The notes: generated by a model not told the origin, from the sequence alone. DNA of 64,000 bases from Pseudomonadota bacterium (GCA_039028155.1 JBCCIS010000009.1:62001-126000), one strand, 5' to 3'; positions 26,414-36,397 are shown, counted from the first letter of the stretch. Numbers and translations: made by a program.

Positions 26414-27489
26414 CGTGCCAGCCCGCCATAAAGCGTCGGCATGTCGAGGGCGGCGAAACCATAGTGGCGCAGCCACCTGAGGTCGGCATCGAAGAACGCT
26501 CGCAAGTCGGGGATGCCGTACTTCAGCATCGCGACACGGTCGATGCCCATGCCGAATGCGAAACCTTGATACTTGTCGGGATCGATGCCGCCGTTCTTCA
26601 GAACGCGCGGATGCACCATGCCGCTGCCCAGGATCTCCAGCCAGCCGTGGCCGCCGCCGATCTTGAGCTGCCCGCCCTCAAACGAACAGCCGATATCGAC
26701 CTCCATCGACGGCGACGTGAACGGGAAGTAGCTCGGCCGATAGCGCATCGGCACGTCGTCGACCTGGAAGAAGGCTTCGACGAAGTCGCGCAGGCAGCCT
26801 TTCAGGTGGCCCATGTGGGTCTTCTCGTCGACCACCAGGCCTTCGACCTGATGGAACATCGGCGTGTGGGTCATGTCGCTGTCGCTGCGATAGGTCCGGC
26901 CGGGCGCGATGATGCGGATCGGCGGTTTGCTGGCCAGCATGTTGCGGATCTGCACAGGCGAGGTGTGGGTGCGCAGGACTGGACGCTCCGACCGGTCCTG
27001 GGCCGACAGATAAAAGGTATCGTGGTCCTGGCGCGCGGGATGTTCGGCCGGGATGTTAAGGGCGCCGAAATTGTACCAGTCGTCTTCGATGTCCGGTCCC
27101 TCGGCAACCTCGAAGCCGAGTTCGCAGAAGATCGCCATGATCTCGTTGGTGACCTGGCTGACCGGATGCACGGTGCCGTGAAGCTCGGGGCGCACCGGCA
27201 AGGTGACGTCAATGCGCTCCTCGGCGAGCCGGCGGTCGAGTTCGCTGCGCTCCAGGTCGTCGCGGCGCGTCTCGATGGCCTCAGCGATGCTGTCCTTCAG
27301 CCGGTTGAGCTCGGCGCCCAGTTCGCGGCGCTGGTCGGCGTCGACCTGGCCCAACTGTTTCATCAGCGCGGTCACCGCGCCCTTCTTGCCCAGCGCGGCC
27401 ACCCGGACGCCGTCCAGACCCTTCAGGTCGCCGGATTGCGAGACCTGTTCCAGAAGATCGTGGCGCAGCTTGTCGATCTGCTCCTGCAT
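26410..27489 (-). CDS. pheS: Phenylalanyl-tRNA synthetase alpha subunit
   Basis: 359 residues from ATG 27489, with gaaggcagg as ribosome site. The N-terminal coiled coil (about 1-85) precedes the class II catalytic core. Motif 2 is represented by [20 protein letters not shown], followed by [20 protein letters not shown] and motif 3 [15 protein letters not shown]. Product of the thrS-infC-rpmI-rplT-pheS-pheT transcription unit. A dual hairpin in the 103-bp leader may regulate it. Confidence 0.97.
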   Translation of the reverse strand: MQEQIDKLRHDLLEQVSQSGDLKGLDGVRVAALGKKGAVTALMKQLGQVDADQRRELGAELNRLKDSIAEAIETRRDDLERSELDRRLAEERIDVTLPVRPELHGTVHPVSQVTNEIMAIFCELGFEVAEGPDIEDDWYNFGALNIPAEHPARQDHDTFYLSAQDRSERPVLRTHTSPVQIRNMLASKPPIRIIAPGRTYRSDSDMTHTPMFHQVEGLVVDEKTHMGHLKGCLRDFVEAFFQVDDVPMRYRPSYFPFTSPSMEVDIGCSFEGGQLKIGGGHGWLEILGSGMVHPRVLKNGGIDPDKYQGFAFGMGIDRVAMLKYGIPDLRAFFDADLRWLRHYGFAALDMPTLYGGLAR

Positions 27490-27510
27490 GGTCTTACCTG
27501 CCTTCTCACA

Positions 27511-27553
27511 AACAAAAAGGGGCCCACAAAACAAAGGGGGCCTTGTGGCCCCC
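27511..27553 (-). terminator. Hairpin plus T-runs in the pheS leader (terminator or attenuator)
   Basis: On the minus strand, GGGGGCC-ACAA-GGCCCCC (27553-27536) forms a 7-bp stem followed by TTTGTTTTG. A second segment, TTGTGGGCCCC (27529-27519), can pair with the first arm instead and is itself followed by TTTTTGTTTG. Two mutually exclusive structures with T-runs fit partial termination or attenuation before pheST. No Phe-rich leader peptide was found. Confidence 0.6.
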
Positions 27554-27592
27554 TCGTGGTCGGGTAATAGCGGTGGCGGAACGATCCGTTGG

Positions 27593-27958
27593 TTACGCCG
27601 CGCTTTCCCTGGCCGAGCGAGCCTGGTCGCACAGCTTGGCAAAGGAAACGGGCTCACGCGCCGCCAGGTCCGCCAGGACCTTGCGATCGAGCCCAACCCC
27701 CGCAAGCTTGATGCCGTGCATGAACTCGGAATAGGTCATGCCGTGCTGACGCGCACCGGCGTTGATGCGCTGGATCCACAATCCACGGAACTGCCGCTTC
27801 CTGACGCGCCGGTCGCGATAGGCATATTGCAACGCCTTCTCGACACGCTCCAGCGCGATGCGATAGCAGTTGTTCGAGCGGCCGCGGTAGCCCTTGGCCT
27901 GCTTCAGAACCTTCTTGTGACGTGCGTGGGAGGTGGTACCCCGCTTCACTCGCGCCAT
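27593..27958 (-). CDS. rplT: 50S ribosomal protein L20
   Basis: 121 residues, normal length, with the L20 start [20 protein letters not shown], the [20 protein letters not shown] helix and the [18 protein letters not shown] segment. It is essential for 50S assembly and in many bacteria represses its own operon. It follows rpmI by 34 bases. Confidence 0.98.
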   Translation of the reverse strand: MARVKRGTTSHARHKKVLKQAKGYRGRSNNCYRIALERVEKALQYAYRDRRVRKRQFRGLWIQRINAGARQHGMTYSEFMHGIKLAGVGLDRKVLADLAAREPVSFAKLCDQARSARESAA

Positions 27959-27992
27959 CGTTCAATCCTTCTCTAAAACAACGCCCCGGCGA

Positions 27993-28190
27993 TCAGCCGT
28001 AGGGCATCAGCCGTTTGACCATCTTGACGTCAGCGGCGTCGACCAGCGTGGTGCCGCGCGAGTTGCGGATGAAGCGCTTGGTGCGGCGGCGCATGAAATG
28101 GCGCTTGCCTGCATGGTTGCGCTTGATCTTGCCGCTCGCGGTCAGGCGAAAACGACGCTTCATCGAGCTTTTTGTCTTCAGCTTCGACAT
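27993..28190 (-). CDS. rpmI: 50S ribosomal protein L35
   Basis: 65 residues with the family pattern [20 protein letters not shown], then [19 protein letters not shown] and the end VKRLMPYG. The 283-bp gap upstream holds repeat copy B and a GC-rich inverted repeat (28282-28311) close to the gene, which may be part of a leader. Confidence 0.97.
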   Translation of the reverse strand: MSKLKTKSSMKRRFRLTASGKIKRNHAGKRHFMRRRTKRFIRNSRGTTLVDAADVKMVKRLMPYG

Positions 28191-28345
28191 CGGGTCGACC
28201 TCAAGAAAATCAACAACTTAGAAGACACACGGCACCGATTCGGAACCCCCGAACCGGCGCGGAGCGGGCCTTATATACGCGACCCCCGCCCTTGGCAAGG
28301 GTTGGGGGGTGGGTTGGGTGCCTGATTCGCTGGCGCTGGCGCCTG

Positions 28346-28450
28346 GCCAGCCCGCTCCCCTGCCCTCCGGGGCAAAACGCCGAGAGGCGTTTTCGCCGAG
28401 GCCACCCCGAGGATGCTGCCATGGGTGGCCGGGCGGGGGAGAGGGCTGGC
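28346..28450. repeat. Palindromic intergenic repeat, copy B (module plus core)
   Basis: Between rpmI and infC. The outer arms (28346-28365 and 28431-28450) pair with two mismatches. Inside are a 37-bp module (28365-28401) with an aaaacgcc/ggcgtttt hairpin and the 27-bp core (28402-28428) with ccaccc/gggtgg arms. The same module is inverted and on the other side of the core in copy C. Confidence 0.85.
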
Positions 28451-28473
28451 TATGGCAACTAGATCGAGATCAT

Positions 28474-29010
28474 CTAGCGCGGCGCGATCACCATGATCAT
28501 CTGGCGGCCTTCCATCTTGGCCATGGCCTCGATCTTGGCGATCTCGTCGGTGTCGGCGACGACCTTCTCCAGGAGACGGCTGCCGATTTCCGGATGGGCG
28601 AGTTCGCGGCCACGGAACCGAATGGTGATCTTCACCTTATCGCCTTCCTCGATGAACTTGACCAGCGACCGCATCTTCACGTCGTAATCGTGCGTGTCGA
28701 TGTTGGGCCGCATCTTGATTTCCTTGACGTCGAACGTCTTCTGGCGCTTGCGTGCCTCGTTGGCCTTCTTCTGGGCTTCGTACTTGTACTTGCCGAAATC
28801 CAGGATCTTGCACACGGGCGGGTCCGCGTTGGGCGAAACCTCGACGAGGTCGAGCCCCACGGCATCAGCAGCCTGCATCGCTCGTTCGATTGAAACCACG
28901 CCGACCTGTTCGCCGTCGGCTCCGATAAGGCGCACCTGATTCGCGGTGATGCCATCGTTGGCCCGGGGCCCCGATTTGTCGGGCACGGGCGGTTGTCTGA
29001 GTCGTGCTAT
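28474..29010 (-). CDS. infC: Translation initiation factor IF-3
   Basis: 178 residues. The start is set at an ATA codon (29010-29008), 8 bases after aaggag (29024-29019) and directly after an in-frame TAG; the next candidate, GTG 28986, has no ribosome site. A rare AUA/AUU-type start is the known autoregulatory device of infC. Sequence landmarks: [42 protein letters not shown] and the C-domain [21 protein letters not shown] and AHPEIG parts. thrS ends 27 bases upstream. Confidence 0.95.
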   Translation of the reverse strand: MARLRQPPVPDKSGPRANDGITANQVRLIGADGEQVGVVSIERAMQAADAVGLDLVEVSPNADPPVCKILDFGKYKYEAQKKANEARKRQKTFDVKEIKMRPNIDTHDYDVKMRSLVKFIEEGDKVKITIRFRGRELAHPEIGSRLLEKVVADTDEIAKIEAMAKMEGRQMIMVIAPR

Positions 29011-29037
29011 CTAGTCATCTCCTTGCTGGGGCCGGGC

Positions 29038-30975
29038 TTAGGCCGGCGGTTGCGACTCGGCAGAGAGTCTATGAATGGCGTCGTCAAGCGCAAGTGATTG
29101 CTGTTCCTTGCTGCCGAGTCGCCTGAGCGACACCGTACGTTCCTCGGCCTCGCGTTTGCCAACGGCCAGGATTACCGGCACCTTCGCGGTCGAATGCTGA
29201 CGCACCTTGTAGCCAATCTTGTCACTGCCCGTATCAAGCAAGCCGTGCATGCCTTGGGCCTTTAGCAACTCGTGCACCTCGGCCGCGTAATCATCCGATT
29301 CGTTTGTCACCGTCGCCACCGCGTACTGTACGGGCGCCAGCCACAGCGGCAGATTGCCGGCATAGTGTTCGATCAGGATGCCGGTGAAGCGTTCGAGCGA
29401 ACCAAATAGCGCCCGGTGCAGCATCACCGGGCGGTGTTTCTGGCCGTCTTCTCCGATATAGGCGACGTCGAACCGCTCGGTCAGGTTCATGTCGACCTGC
29501 AGCGTGCCGCACTGCCAGTCGCGGCCGATCGCGTCGCGCAGAACGAACTCCAGCTTCGGTCCGTAGAACGCGCCTTCGCCCGGGTTATGGCCGTACTCGT
29601 AGCCCATGCGGTCGAGCGCGCCCTTGAGCGCGGCCTCGAGTCGGTCCCAGACGGCATCATCGCCGATCCGCTTCTCGGGGCGGTCCGAGAACTTGATACG
29701 GACGTCCTCGAAGCCGAAGTCGCGGTAAATGTCCATGATCAGCTCGACGACGATCTGGCACTCGTCCTCGACCTCCTCGGGCGTGCAAAAGATGTGCGCG
29801 TCGTCCTGGGTGAACTCGCGCACGCGCATGAGCCCGTGCAGTGCGCCCGAAGGCTCGTAACGGTTGACCTTGCCGAACTCGGAAACCCGCGCCGGCAGGT
29901 CGCGGTAGCTCGTGATGCCCTGCTTGAAGACCTGAATTCCGCCCGGGCAGTTCATCGGCTTGATCGCGTAGATGCGCCCGTCCTCGGTCTCGGTCGTGTA
30001 CATGTGCTCACGGAACGTGTCCCAGTGGCCCGACGTCTCCCACATACCGCGGTCCATGATCGTCGGGGTCGATATCTCGACATAACCGGCGCGGTCCTGG
30101 CGCCTGCGCATGTAGTCAATCAGCGTGCGAAACAGCGTCCAACCGTTGGGGTGCCAGAAGACGGCGCCGGGCGCCTCGTCCTGGAAGTGGAACAGGTCCA
30201 TCTCGCGACCCAGCCGGCGGTGGTCGCGCTTCTCGGCCTCTTCCAGGCGATGCAGGTAGGCCTTCAGCTCGTCCTTGTTGCGCCATGCGGTGCCATAGAC
30301 GCGTTGCAGCATCTCGTTCCGGCTGTCGCCGCGCCAATAGGCGCCGGCCAGCTTCATCAGCTTGAACGCCTTGGGCAGCTTGCCGGTCGACGGAAGATGG
30401 GGACCGCGGCACAGATCGGTGAACGCGCCCTGGGTATAGACCGAAATGATCTCGTCGTCGGGCAGGTCGCGGATGATCTCGGCTTTGTAGTCTTCCCCAA
30501 TTGACTCGAAATAGGCGATTGCCTTGTCGCGGTCCCAGACCTCGCGCTCGATCGGCTCATCGCGTCCGACGATCTCGGCCATGCGCTTTTCCATGGCCTC
30601 CAGGTCTTCCGGCGTGAACGGCTTCTCGCGCGCGAAGTCGTAATAGAAGCCGTCGTCGATCACGGGACCGATGGTGACCTGGCAATCGGGGAATAACTCC
30701 TTGGCGGCTTCCGCCAGCACATGGGCGGCGTCGTGGCGGATCAGCTCCAACCCGTCGTCGTCCTTGGCAGTGACCAACGCGACCTCGGCGTCGTGATCGA
30801 TCGCTGTCTTCAGGTCGATCAGCTGGCCGTTGACACGGATGGCGAGCGCCGCCTTGGCGAGCCCCGGTCCGATGGACTCGGCGATCTCCACGCCGGTGGT
30901 CGGCGCGGCATAGCGGCGCTCGGAACCATCGGGCAGTGTGATCGCGACTTCCGCCGCCTGGGCTTCAGCACTCAT
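29038..30975 (-). CDS. thrS: Threonyl-tRNA synthetase
   Basis: 645 residues, full length. Domains in order: TGS (about 1-65), editing domain with the HDAAHVLAEAAKELFP zinc-like motif (about 80-100) and FYYDFAREKPFTPEDL, then the class II core (about 250-540) with MNCPGGIQVFK and RVREFTQDDAHIFCTPEE, and the C-terminal anticodon-binding domain (about 545-645). The zinc-binding Cys of the core is the one in MNCPGG. First gene of the thrS-infC-rpmI-rplT-pheST cluster. Confidence 0.98.
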   Translation of the reverse strand: MSAEAQAAEVAITLPDGSERRYAAPTTGVEIAESIGPGLAKAALAIRVNGQLIDLKTAIDHDAEVALVTAKDDDGLELIRHDAAHVLAEAAKELFPDCQVTIGPVIDDGFYYDFAREKPFTPEDLEAMEKRMAEIVGRDEPIEREVWDRDKAIAYFESIGEDYKAEIIRDLPDDEIISVYTQGAFTDLCRGPHLPSTGKLPKAFKLMKLAGAYWRGDSRNEMLQRVYGTAWRNKDELKAYLHRLEEAEKRDHRRLGREMDLFHFQDEAPGAVFWHPNGWTLFRTLIDYMRRRQDRAGYVEISTPTIMDRGMWETSGHWDTFREHMYTTETEDGRIYAIKPMNCPGGIQVFKQGITSYRDLPARVSEFGKVNRYEPSGALHGLMRVREFTQDDAHIFCTPEEVEDECQIVVELIMDIYRDFGFEDVRIKFSDRPEKRIGDDAVWDRLEAALKGALDRMGYEYGHNPGEGAFYGPKLEFVLRDAIGRDWQCGTLQVDMNLTERFDVAYIGEDGQKHRPVMLHRALFGSLERFTGILIEHYAGNLPLWLAPVQYAVATVTNESDDYAAEVHELLKAQGMHGLLDTGSDKIGYKVRQHSTAKVPVILAVGKREAEERTVSLRRLGSKEQQSLALDDAIHRLSAESQPPA

Positions 30976-31052
30976 GGTCGGTGCGACTCCGTGATTTCAT
31001 TAGGTTTTTGTTGTCTGGAACTTCGCGCAACGTAGTGCGAATCGTCCGCCTG

Positions 31053-31976
31053 TCAAGCCACGGCGGGCGTGACGGCGATTACCTCCTCGACCGATAGGTC
31101 GCCCAATGTGTCGCGTTGCAGGATCGTGACGTCTGGCCCGCGCGGTGCGGTCAACGCCGGATCGGAAGCCGCGGAGAACAACACGACCGACGGCGCGCCA
31201 GCGGTCGCCAGAAGATGCATGGGACCGGTGTCGTTGCCGATAGCGCAGCGCGCCCGGCGCCCGATGGCGGCGATCTGCTCAAACGTGGTGCGTCCACCCA
31301 GATTGAGCGCCTGGGGACAGGCGGCCGCGATCGCCTGCAACACATCGGTTTCCGCGCCCGACCCCAACAACACGGGCACATCGCCGCGATCGGCGAGACG
31401 ACGGGCCAGGTCCCCATATGAGGCCGCCGCCCAGCGCTTGTCGGGTCGGTGCGGCGCGCTGCCCGGCACCAGGATGGCGAACCTCTCGGGCAGACCGAGT
31501 TCACCCAGGTCGGCGTCGATCATCGACAAGTCGGGTGCCGGAACGGACGCGATGCCGGCGACGGCAAGCTGGTCGGCCTGCCGGTCGACCGTGTGCATGT
31601 CGTCGCGGTCCGCGCGCGTCTGTCGGTGGGAGGCGCCACTCGCGATTCCCGACCACTCCGGTTTCGGATCGGCGAACAGGCGGTAATAGGAGCTCGAGCG
31701 GTCGGAGGTCTGGAGATCGTAGACACGGGCGAACCGTCCACCACGCAGTTGGCGCTTCAGCGCGGCGATGCGGGCGAGCTGCCATAGACGCGGGCGCTTA
31801 TCGAGCCAGACCTCATCGAACCAGCCGCCGGCCTTTGCCAGCCCTTCATAGGGTGCCGTTGTCAGCAGGACGATATGGGCGTCTTTGTGAGCGTCGCGGA
31901 TGGCCTGGAACGGCCCGGTCGACAACACGAAATCGCCCAGCGCGCCAAGGCGGATGACCAGGATGGCGTCGCTCAA
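31053..31976 (-). CDS. Glycosyltransferase family 9 (heptosyltransferase-like)
   Basis: 307 residues from TTG 31976, which overlaps the stop of the GT4 gene (TTGA), giving the expected start LSDAILVIRLGALGDFVLST (the family-typical R-x-G-D motif). The C-terminal sugar-nucleotide-binding half has AILVPGSAPHRPDKRWAAASY and AIGNDTGPMHLLATAGAPSV, with the D-T-G-P-M-H signature. Family members add heptose to LPS inner core. The preceding GT4 gene suggests a shared surface-glycan role. Confidence 0.9.
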   Translation of the reverse strand: MSDAILVIRLGALGDFVLSTGPFQAIRDAHKDAHIVLLTTAPYEGLAKAGGWFDEVWLDKRPRLWQLARIAALKRQLRGGRFARVYDLQTSDRSSSYYRLFADPKPEWSGIASGASHRQTRADRDDMHTVDRQADQLAVAGIASVPAPDLSMIDADLGELGLPERFAILVPGSAPHRPDKRWAAASYGDLARRLADRGDVPVLLGSGAETDVLQAIAAACPQALNLGGRTTFEQIAAIGRRARCAIGNDTGPMHLLATAGAPSVVLFSAASDPALTAPRGPDVTILQRDTLGDLSVEEVIAVTPAVA

Positions 31977-33154
31977 GGCCAATCGATCAGCTCGCGATAG
32001 ACGCTGAGCGTGTCCGCGCACATGCGCGGCTTGGTGAAGTGCTCGGCGACCCGGGCTCTGGCCAGGGCCGACAAACGCGCGCGGGCCTCCGCCCCCAGTT
32101 CCAGAGCGTTTTTGATACCCTCGGCAAGCGCCGTCGCGTCATCCGGCGGCACCAGCCAGCCGGTCACGCCGGGATCGACGGTTTCGACGGCGCCGCCGTG
32201 GCCGGTCGCCACAACCGGCACGCCCATGGCTTGGCCCTCGACCGCGACCCGGCCGAAACCTTCCGGTTCGATCGAGGCCGACACCACGACATCGGCCAGC
32301 CGATAGGCCGCCGCCATGTCCGTGCAGGCATCGATCAAGACGACTGTCGTCGCCAGGCCGAGTGCCTGGATCTTCTTTTCCAGCTCGCGGTAGAGCCCCT
32401 CGCGGCCCGAACCGACGCCGACCATCAGGCAGATGACGTCGCGCTCGGCCAGTTGGGCCATGGCATCAACCATCACCATCTGCCCTTTCCAGCGGGCCAG
32501 GCGTCCGGGCAGCATGACCACCGGCTTGCCGTCGGGCAGGTTCCAGCGCGCCGCCAGATTGGCGACCCGGTCCGGCGACACGGCGGCGGGATCAAAATCG
32601 ACGATGTCGATGCCGCGCGGCACCACGCGCAGGCGATCATCGCCGATGCCATAGTTGTCGCGCACGTGTTGCCCAATGAACTCGGAAATCGCGATGACCC
32701 TGTCCCCCTTGGTCATCACCGCGTTGTAGCGTTTCTTCAGCGCGTTCGAATAGTTGTAGGGCGCGTGGAAGGTGGTCACGAACGGGCAGCCGACCCGCTG
32801 CGTCGCGCGGTAGGCGGACCAGGCCGGCGCACGTGAGCGCGCGTGCACGAGGTCGACGCCTTCGGCCCGGATCAATTGGGCCAGCTTGCGCGCGTTGCGG
32901 CGGATCACCAGCGGATTCTTGCTGGCGACCGGCAGGGTGATCAGCTCCGCCTTGGTGCGCAGAAGATTGGGCGCCAGCTCGCCCCCGGCCGAGGCGACAA
33001 TCGCGCGGCCGCCAGCCTCGATGACCGCGCGCGCCATGTCGATCGTCGCGCGCTCGGCGCCGCCGATCGCCAGCTCCGGCACAACCTGAAGGATGACCGG
33101 ACGGCGCTGTTCGGCAGGCGCCTCGTCGGTGTTAGGATCGGCGATATCGTTCAT
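31973..33154 (-). CDS. Glycosyltransferase family 4
   Basis: 393 residues from ATG 33154. The N-terminal half has PELAIGGAERATIDMARA with the G-G-A-E acceptor-site motif and DLVHARSRAPAWSAYRA. The GT-B donor-binding half has VVMLPGRLARWKGQ, and the E-x7-E signature falls in SIEPEGFGRVAVEGQAMGVP. It resembles LPS glycosyltransferases. Translationally coupled to the GT9 gene downstream. Its start is only 18 bases from the divergent hydrolase start. Confidence 0.9.
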   Translation of the reverse strand: MNDIADPNTDEAPAEQRRPVILQVVPELAIGGAERATIDMARAVIEAGGRAIVASAGGELAPNLLRTKAELITLPVASKNPLVIRRNARKLAQLIRAEGVDLVHARSRAPAWSAYRATQRVGCPFVTTFHAPYNYSNALKKRYNAVMTKGDRVIAISEFIGQHVRDNYGIGDDRLRVVPRGIDIVDFDPAAVSPDRVANLAARWNLPDGKPVVMLPGRLARWKGQMVMVDAMAQLAERDVICLMVGVGSGREGLYRELEKKIQALGLATTVVLIDACTDMAAAYRLADVVVSASIEPEGFGRVAVEGQAMGVPVVATGHGGAVETVDPGVTGWLVPPDDATALAEGIKNALELGAEARARLSALARARVAEHFTKPRMCADTLSVYRELIDWP

Positions 33155-33172
33155 GGCGGCGGAACCTAGCGC

Positions 33173-33922
33173 ATGTGTGACGGGGAAACGACACCACAAT
33201 GGCTCGACCGGGCCGACGGCGCGCGAATTGCCTATCACAAGCGCGGCGGCGACGGCCCGGGGGTCGTTTTCCTGGGCGGATATGCCTCCGACATGACGGG
33301 AACCAAGGCCAGTTTCCTGGATGACTGGTGCCGCCAAAGAAACCGCGCCTTCCTGAGGTTCGACTACCAGGGCCATGGCCAGTCCAGCGGCGCCTTCGCC
33401 GATGGCACCATAGGCTTGTGGGCCGGCGACGCCCTGGCAGCTTTCGATGCCTTGACCGAGGGCCCGCAGATTGTCATCGGCTCCAGCATGGGCGGATGGA
33501 TCATGCTGATTCTGGCCCTGGCGCGTTCCGATCGCGTCGCCGGCCTGATCGGTATCGCGGCAGCCCCGGATTTCAGCCAGGATCTGTGGTTGAGCCTGAG
33601 CGACGAGCAGCGCGAGACAGTGCATCGCGACGGCGTCATCGAGCTGAGCGACGACGGTCAGCCCTATCAGGTCACAAGCGCCTTTTTCGACGATGGCCGG
33701 CAGCACCTTATGCTGCGCGGACCTCTCGCCATCACCTGTCCTGTGCGCCTGTTGCAGGGTATGCAGGACACCGCCGTTCCATGGTCGACCGCTGTGACAC
33801 TCACTGACCGGCTCAACGGTGCTGACGTCGCCCTGACCATGATCAAGGATGGCGATCACCGCCTGTCGCGTGACCAGGATCTCGCCCGTCTTGGCGCGAC
33901 GATCGACGAACTCACCGTCTAG
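33173..33922 (+). CDS. Alpha/beta hydrolase
   Basis: 249 residues with an alpha/beta hydrolase fold: VVFLGGYASDMTGTKASFLD, the FDYQGHGQSSG strand-4 turn, the nucleophile elbow IVIGSSMGGWIM (Ser of G-x-S-x-G, about residue 104), an acid in LLQGMQDTAVPW and the catalytic His in IKDGDHRLSR. The substrate is unknown; the closest general resemblance is to small esterases such as the palmitoyl-thioesterase ABHD10 type. Its stop touches the next start. Confidence 0.88.
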   Translation: MCDGETTPQWLDRADGARIAYHKRGGDGPGVVFLGGYASDMTGTKASFLDDWCRQRNRAFLRFDYQGHGQSSGAFADGTIGLWAGDALAAFDALTEGPQIVIGSSMGGWIMLILALARSDRVAGLIGIAAAPDFSQDLWLSLSDEQRETVHRDGVIELSDDGQPYQVTSAFFDDGRQHLMLRGPLAITCPVRLLQGMQDTAVPWSTAVTLTDRLNGADVALTMIKDGDHRLSRDQDLARLGATIDELTV

Positions 33923-36397
33923 ATGACCGAACGCGTGCCGCCACGACCACGACGATTGGGCCACGCCCTCTGGGCGGCTGCCGCCGTGTTGATCGCTTTC
34001 GTGTTGGCTCAGCCCATCGCATCGGCGGAGGACGATGTCAGTCAGCGCGCGACGTCTGATCTCAGCGCTTCCTGGAGCCTGACGCTCGACGCCGCCGAGG
34101 CTTACATCAGTCAGATTGACAGCACGCCAGAGGAAACGACCTACTTCCTGGAACAGGCAAGGCGGGTCGACAAGGAGGTCGACTTTGTCACCGCGAACGC
34201 CCTGGCCCGGATCGAACAGATTGACGAACTTCTAGCGACCATCGACGACGAGCGCCGGGGAGAAACAGTCGACCAGGTCGTGATCGACCAGGCACGCGCC
34301 GACCTTGAGCTGGAGCGTTCGGACCGGCTGAACCGGCTGGCGATTGCGGCCATTGTGAACGACCGCGCGGAACGCGTTGTTCAGGAGCTGGCGAGCGACG
34401 AGTGGCTGGCTTCCGGAATATGGACACGCTCGTCCTTCTCGCCGTCGTTGTCGACATTCACACAGGCTGTACCGGCAGCCGGCTCTATCGTTGCCAGCAT
34501 CCTGCGCTCGCCCTTGATCTGGATATCCGAGTTCGACCAGCAGCCGATAGCCGAAGAAGAAACGGTGATTGGCCTTCTCGGCCTGATCGTCACGGTGGGA
34601 CTGGGTTGGATCGCGCGCTACTTCATCCTCAAGCGATTTGGCCGCGACCCCGCGATCACCGAACCCAGCTATTCGCGCCGCTTCATCGCGGCACTGGCGA
34701 TCGGTTTTGCCGGCGGCATCATTCCGGCGTTCGTGGTCGGCCTGTTTCTCTATGACCTCTCCAGAACGCAGGCGATTCTGACCGGCGACTTTGCCGCCGC
34801 ATTGCAGGGCGCCGGTTATGCCGTCACCTTCCTGTTCCTGGCCTTCGCTTTGATCAGGGGCGCGCTGTCGCCCGAATTGACGACATGGAAGATCACCGCG
34901 TTGACACCGGACTCCGCGCGACGTTTGAGTTGGCGATGTCAGGTGCTGGCGGTCGTCATCGCGATTGACATCTTCTTCACCATCGCCGGCAACGAGAGCA
35001 GCGTCAGCCCGGCGCTGCGCGCCGTCGAGACGTTTGTCACCACGGTGGTCGAGGGCCTGGTTCTGTTGTCTCTTGCTTCGCCGAGCGTTTGGCAGCGCGA
35101 GGCCTCGGCGAAGCAGACCGGCGCCATCGAAGACGATCGCGGCGTCATCTCCCACCGCATGTGGGTCTGGATACGCCGCGCGACCGCGCTGATCGTCATC
35201 CTGGGCCTTGCCAGCTCCATTCTGGGCTACATCGAGCTCGGCAGCTTTCTGATCAAGAACATGCTGTCGACGGCGATCGTCATCGCGGTCATGTTCTTGT
35301 TGCGCGAAGTCCTGCGCGAAACGATCGGGCTCATTACCCGCTCCTACCTGATGCGGGAGAGATTGCGCGCCAGCCATCGAACCCGGCGAACCGTGAAGTT
35401 CTGGTTACGGCTCATCCTCGATCCGCTGATGGTTGTCCTGGCTCTCCTCATCCTGGCCAACATCTGGGGCGTGCCGTTCAACCGCCTTGCCGCCTGGACC
35501 GGAGAGGCGCTTGAAGGTTTCAACGTCGGCAACGTTCAGATCTCGCTGATTGACGTTGCGTTGGGGCTCCTCACCTTCGTCGTCGTCATCGTCATCATGC
35601 GCCTGGTCCAGACCGTGCTGCAGGATCACATCCTGCCCGAAAGCGGATGGGATGAGGGAACCCAGCATTCCGTGCTATCGGTGCTCAGCTATGTCGGTTT
35701 CACCCTGGCGACGGTGCTGGGCATTGCCGTCATTGGTGTCGACATGACGACCATCGGCCTGATTGCCGGCGGTCTATCCATCGGCATCGGTCTTGGTCTG
35801 CAGGGCATCGTCAACAACTTCTTATCGGGCATCATTCTGTTGATCGAACGGCCCGTGAAGGTCGGTGACTGGGTCATCGTCGGCCTGCACGAGGGCTTCG
35901 TGAAGCGGGTCAACATCCGCGCGACCGAGATCGAAACCTGGCAGCGCGCCAGCGTCATCGTGCCGAATGCCGAGTTGCTGAACACTTCGGTCACCAACTG
36001 GACCCACCATGACCGCATCGGCCGCATGGAGATCAGGCTGCGCGTGCCGCGCGGCACCGACGTCGATCTGGTGCAGGAGATCATGATGGAATGCGCCCAG
36101 AAACATCCCAGCGTCGCATCGTGGCCGGAGCCGTCGGCGCTGTTCATGGACTTCGGCGAGAACGGCCTGGACTTCGAACTCCGCTGCTTCACGTCCGATA
36201 ACGTGTGGGTCTACTTCATCGGCAGCGATCTGCGCTTCGCCATCAACCGGCGTCTGCGCGAAGAAGGTATCGAGATGGCCTTGCCGCAACGCGTTATCCG
36301 TATGGCCGAAGAGGAGCCGCCGCCACGGCCGCCGCGCGATAAGCCCGATGACGAAGCAGAACCCGAAGGGGCCGATAAGCCGAGCCCCGCGACCTAA
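33923..36397 (+). CDS. MscS-family mechanosensitive channel with large N-terminal extension
   Basis: 824 residues starting one base after the hydrolase stop. A signal-like hydrophobic helix (about 14-31) is followed by a coiled-coil periplasmic region (about 40-150, DUF3772-like), eight or more hydrophobic helices (about 210-590), and the MscS core at about 590-790: GLSIGIGLGLQGIVNNFLSG is the pore helix, then IERPVKVGDWVIVG, VNIRATEIETWQRASVIVPN and the soluble domain. The tail is Pro/Glu/Asp-rich. It opens under membrane tension to release osmolytes. Confidence 0.9.
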   Translation: MTERVPPRPRRLGHALWAAAAVLIAFVLAQPIASAEDDVSQRATSDLSASWSLTLDAAEAYISQIDSTPEETTYFLEQARRVDKEVDFVTANALARIEQIDELLATIDDERRGETVDQVVIDQARADLELERSDRLNRLAIAAIVNDRAERVVQELASDEWLASGIWTRSSFSPSLSTFTQAVPAAGSIVASILRSPLIWISEFDQQPIAEEETVIGLLGLIVTVGLGWIARYFILKRFGRDPAITEPSYSRRFIAALAIGFAGGIIPAFVVGLFLYDLSRTQAILTGDFAAALQGAGYAVTFLFLAFALIRGALSPELTTWKITALTPDSARRLSWRCQVLAVVIAIDIFFTIAGNESSVSPALRAVETFVTTVVEGLVLLSLASPSVWQREASAKQTGAIEDDRGVISHRMWVWIRRATALIVILGLASSILGYIELGSFLIKNMLSTAIVIAVMFLLREVLRETIGLITRSYLMRERLRASHRTRRTVKFWLRLILDPLMVVLALLILANIWGVPFNRLAAWTGEALEGFNVGNVQISLIDVALGLLTFVVVIVIMRLVQTVLQDHILPESGWDEGTQHSVLSVLSYVGFTLATVLGIAVIGVDMTTIGLIAGGLSIGIGLGLQGIVNNFLSGIILLIERPVKVGDWVIVGLHEGFVKRVNIRATEIETWQRASVIVPNAELLNTSVTNWTHHDRIGRMEIRLRVPRGTDVDLVQEIMMECAQKHPSVASWPEPSALFMDFGENGLDFELRCFTSDNVWVYFIGSDLRFAINRRLREEGIEMALPQRVIRMAEEEPPPRPPRDKPDDEAEPEGADKPSPAT

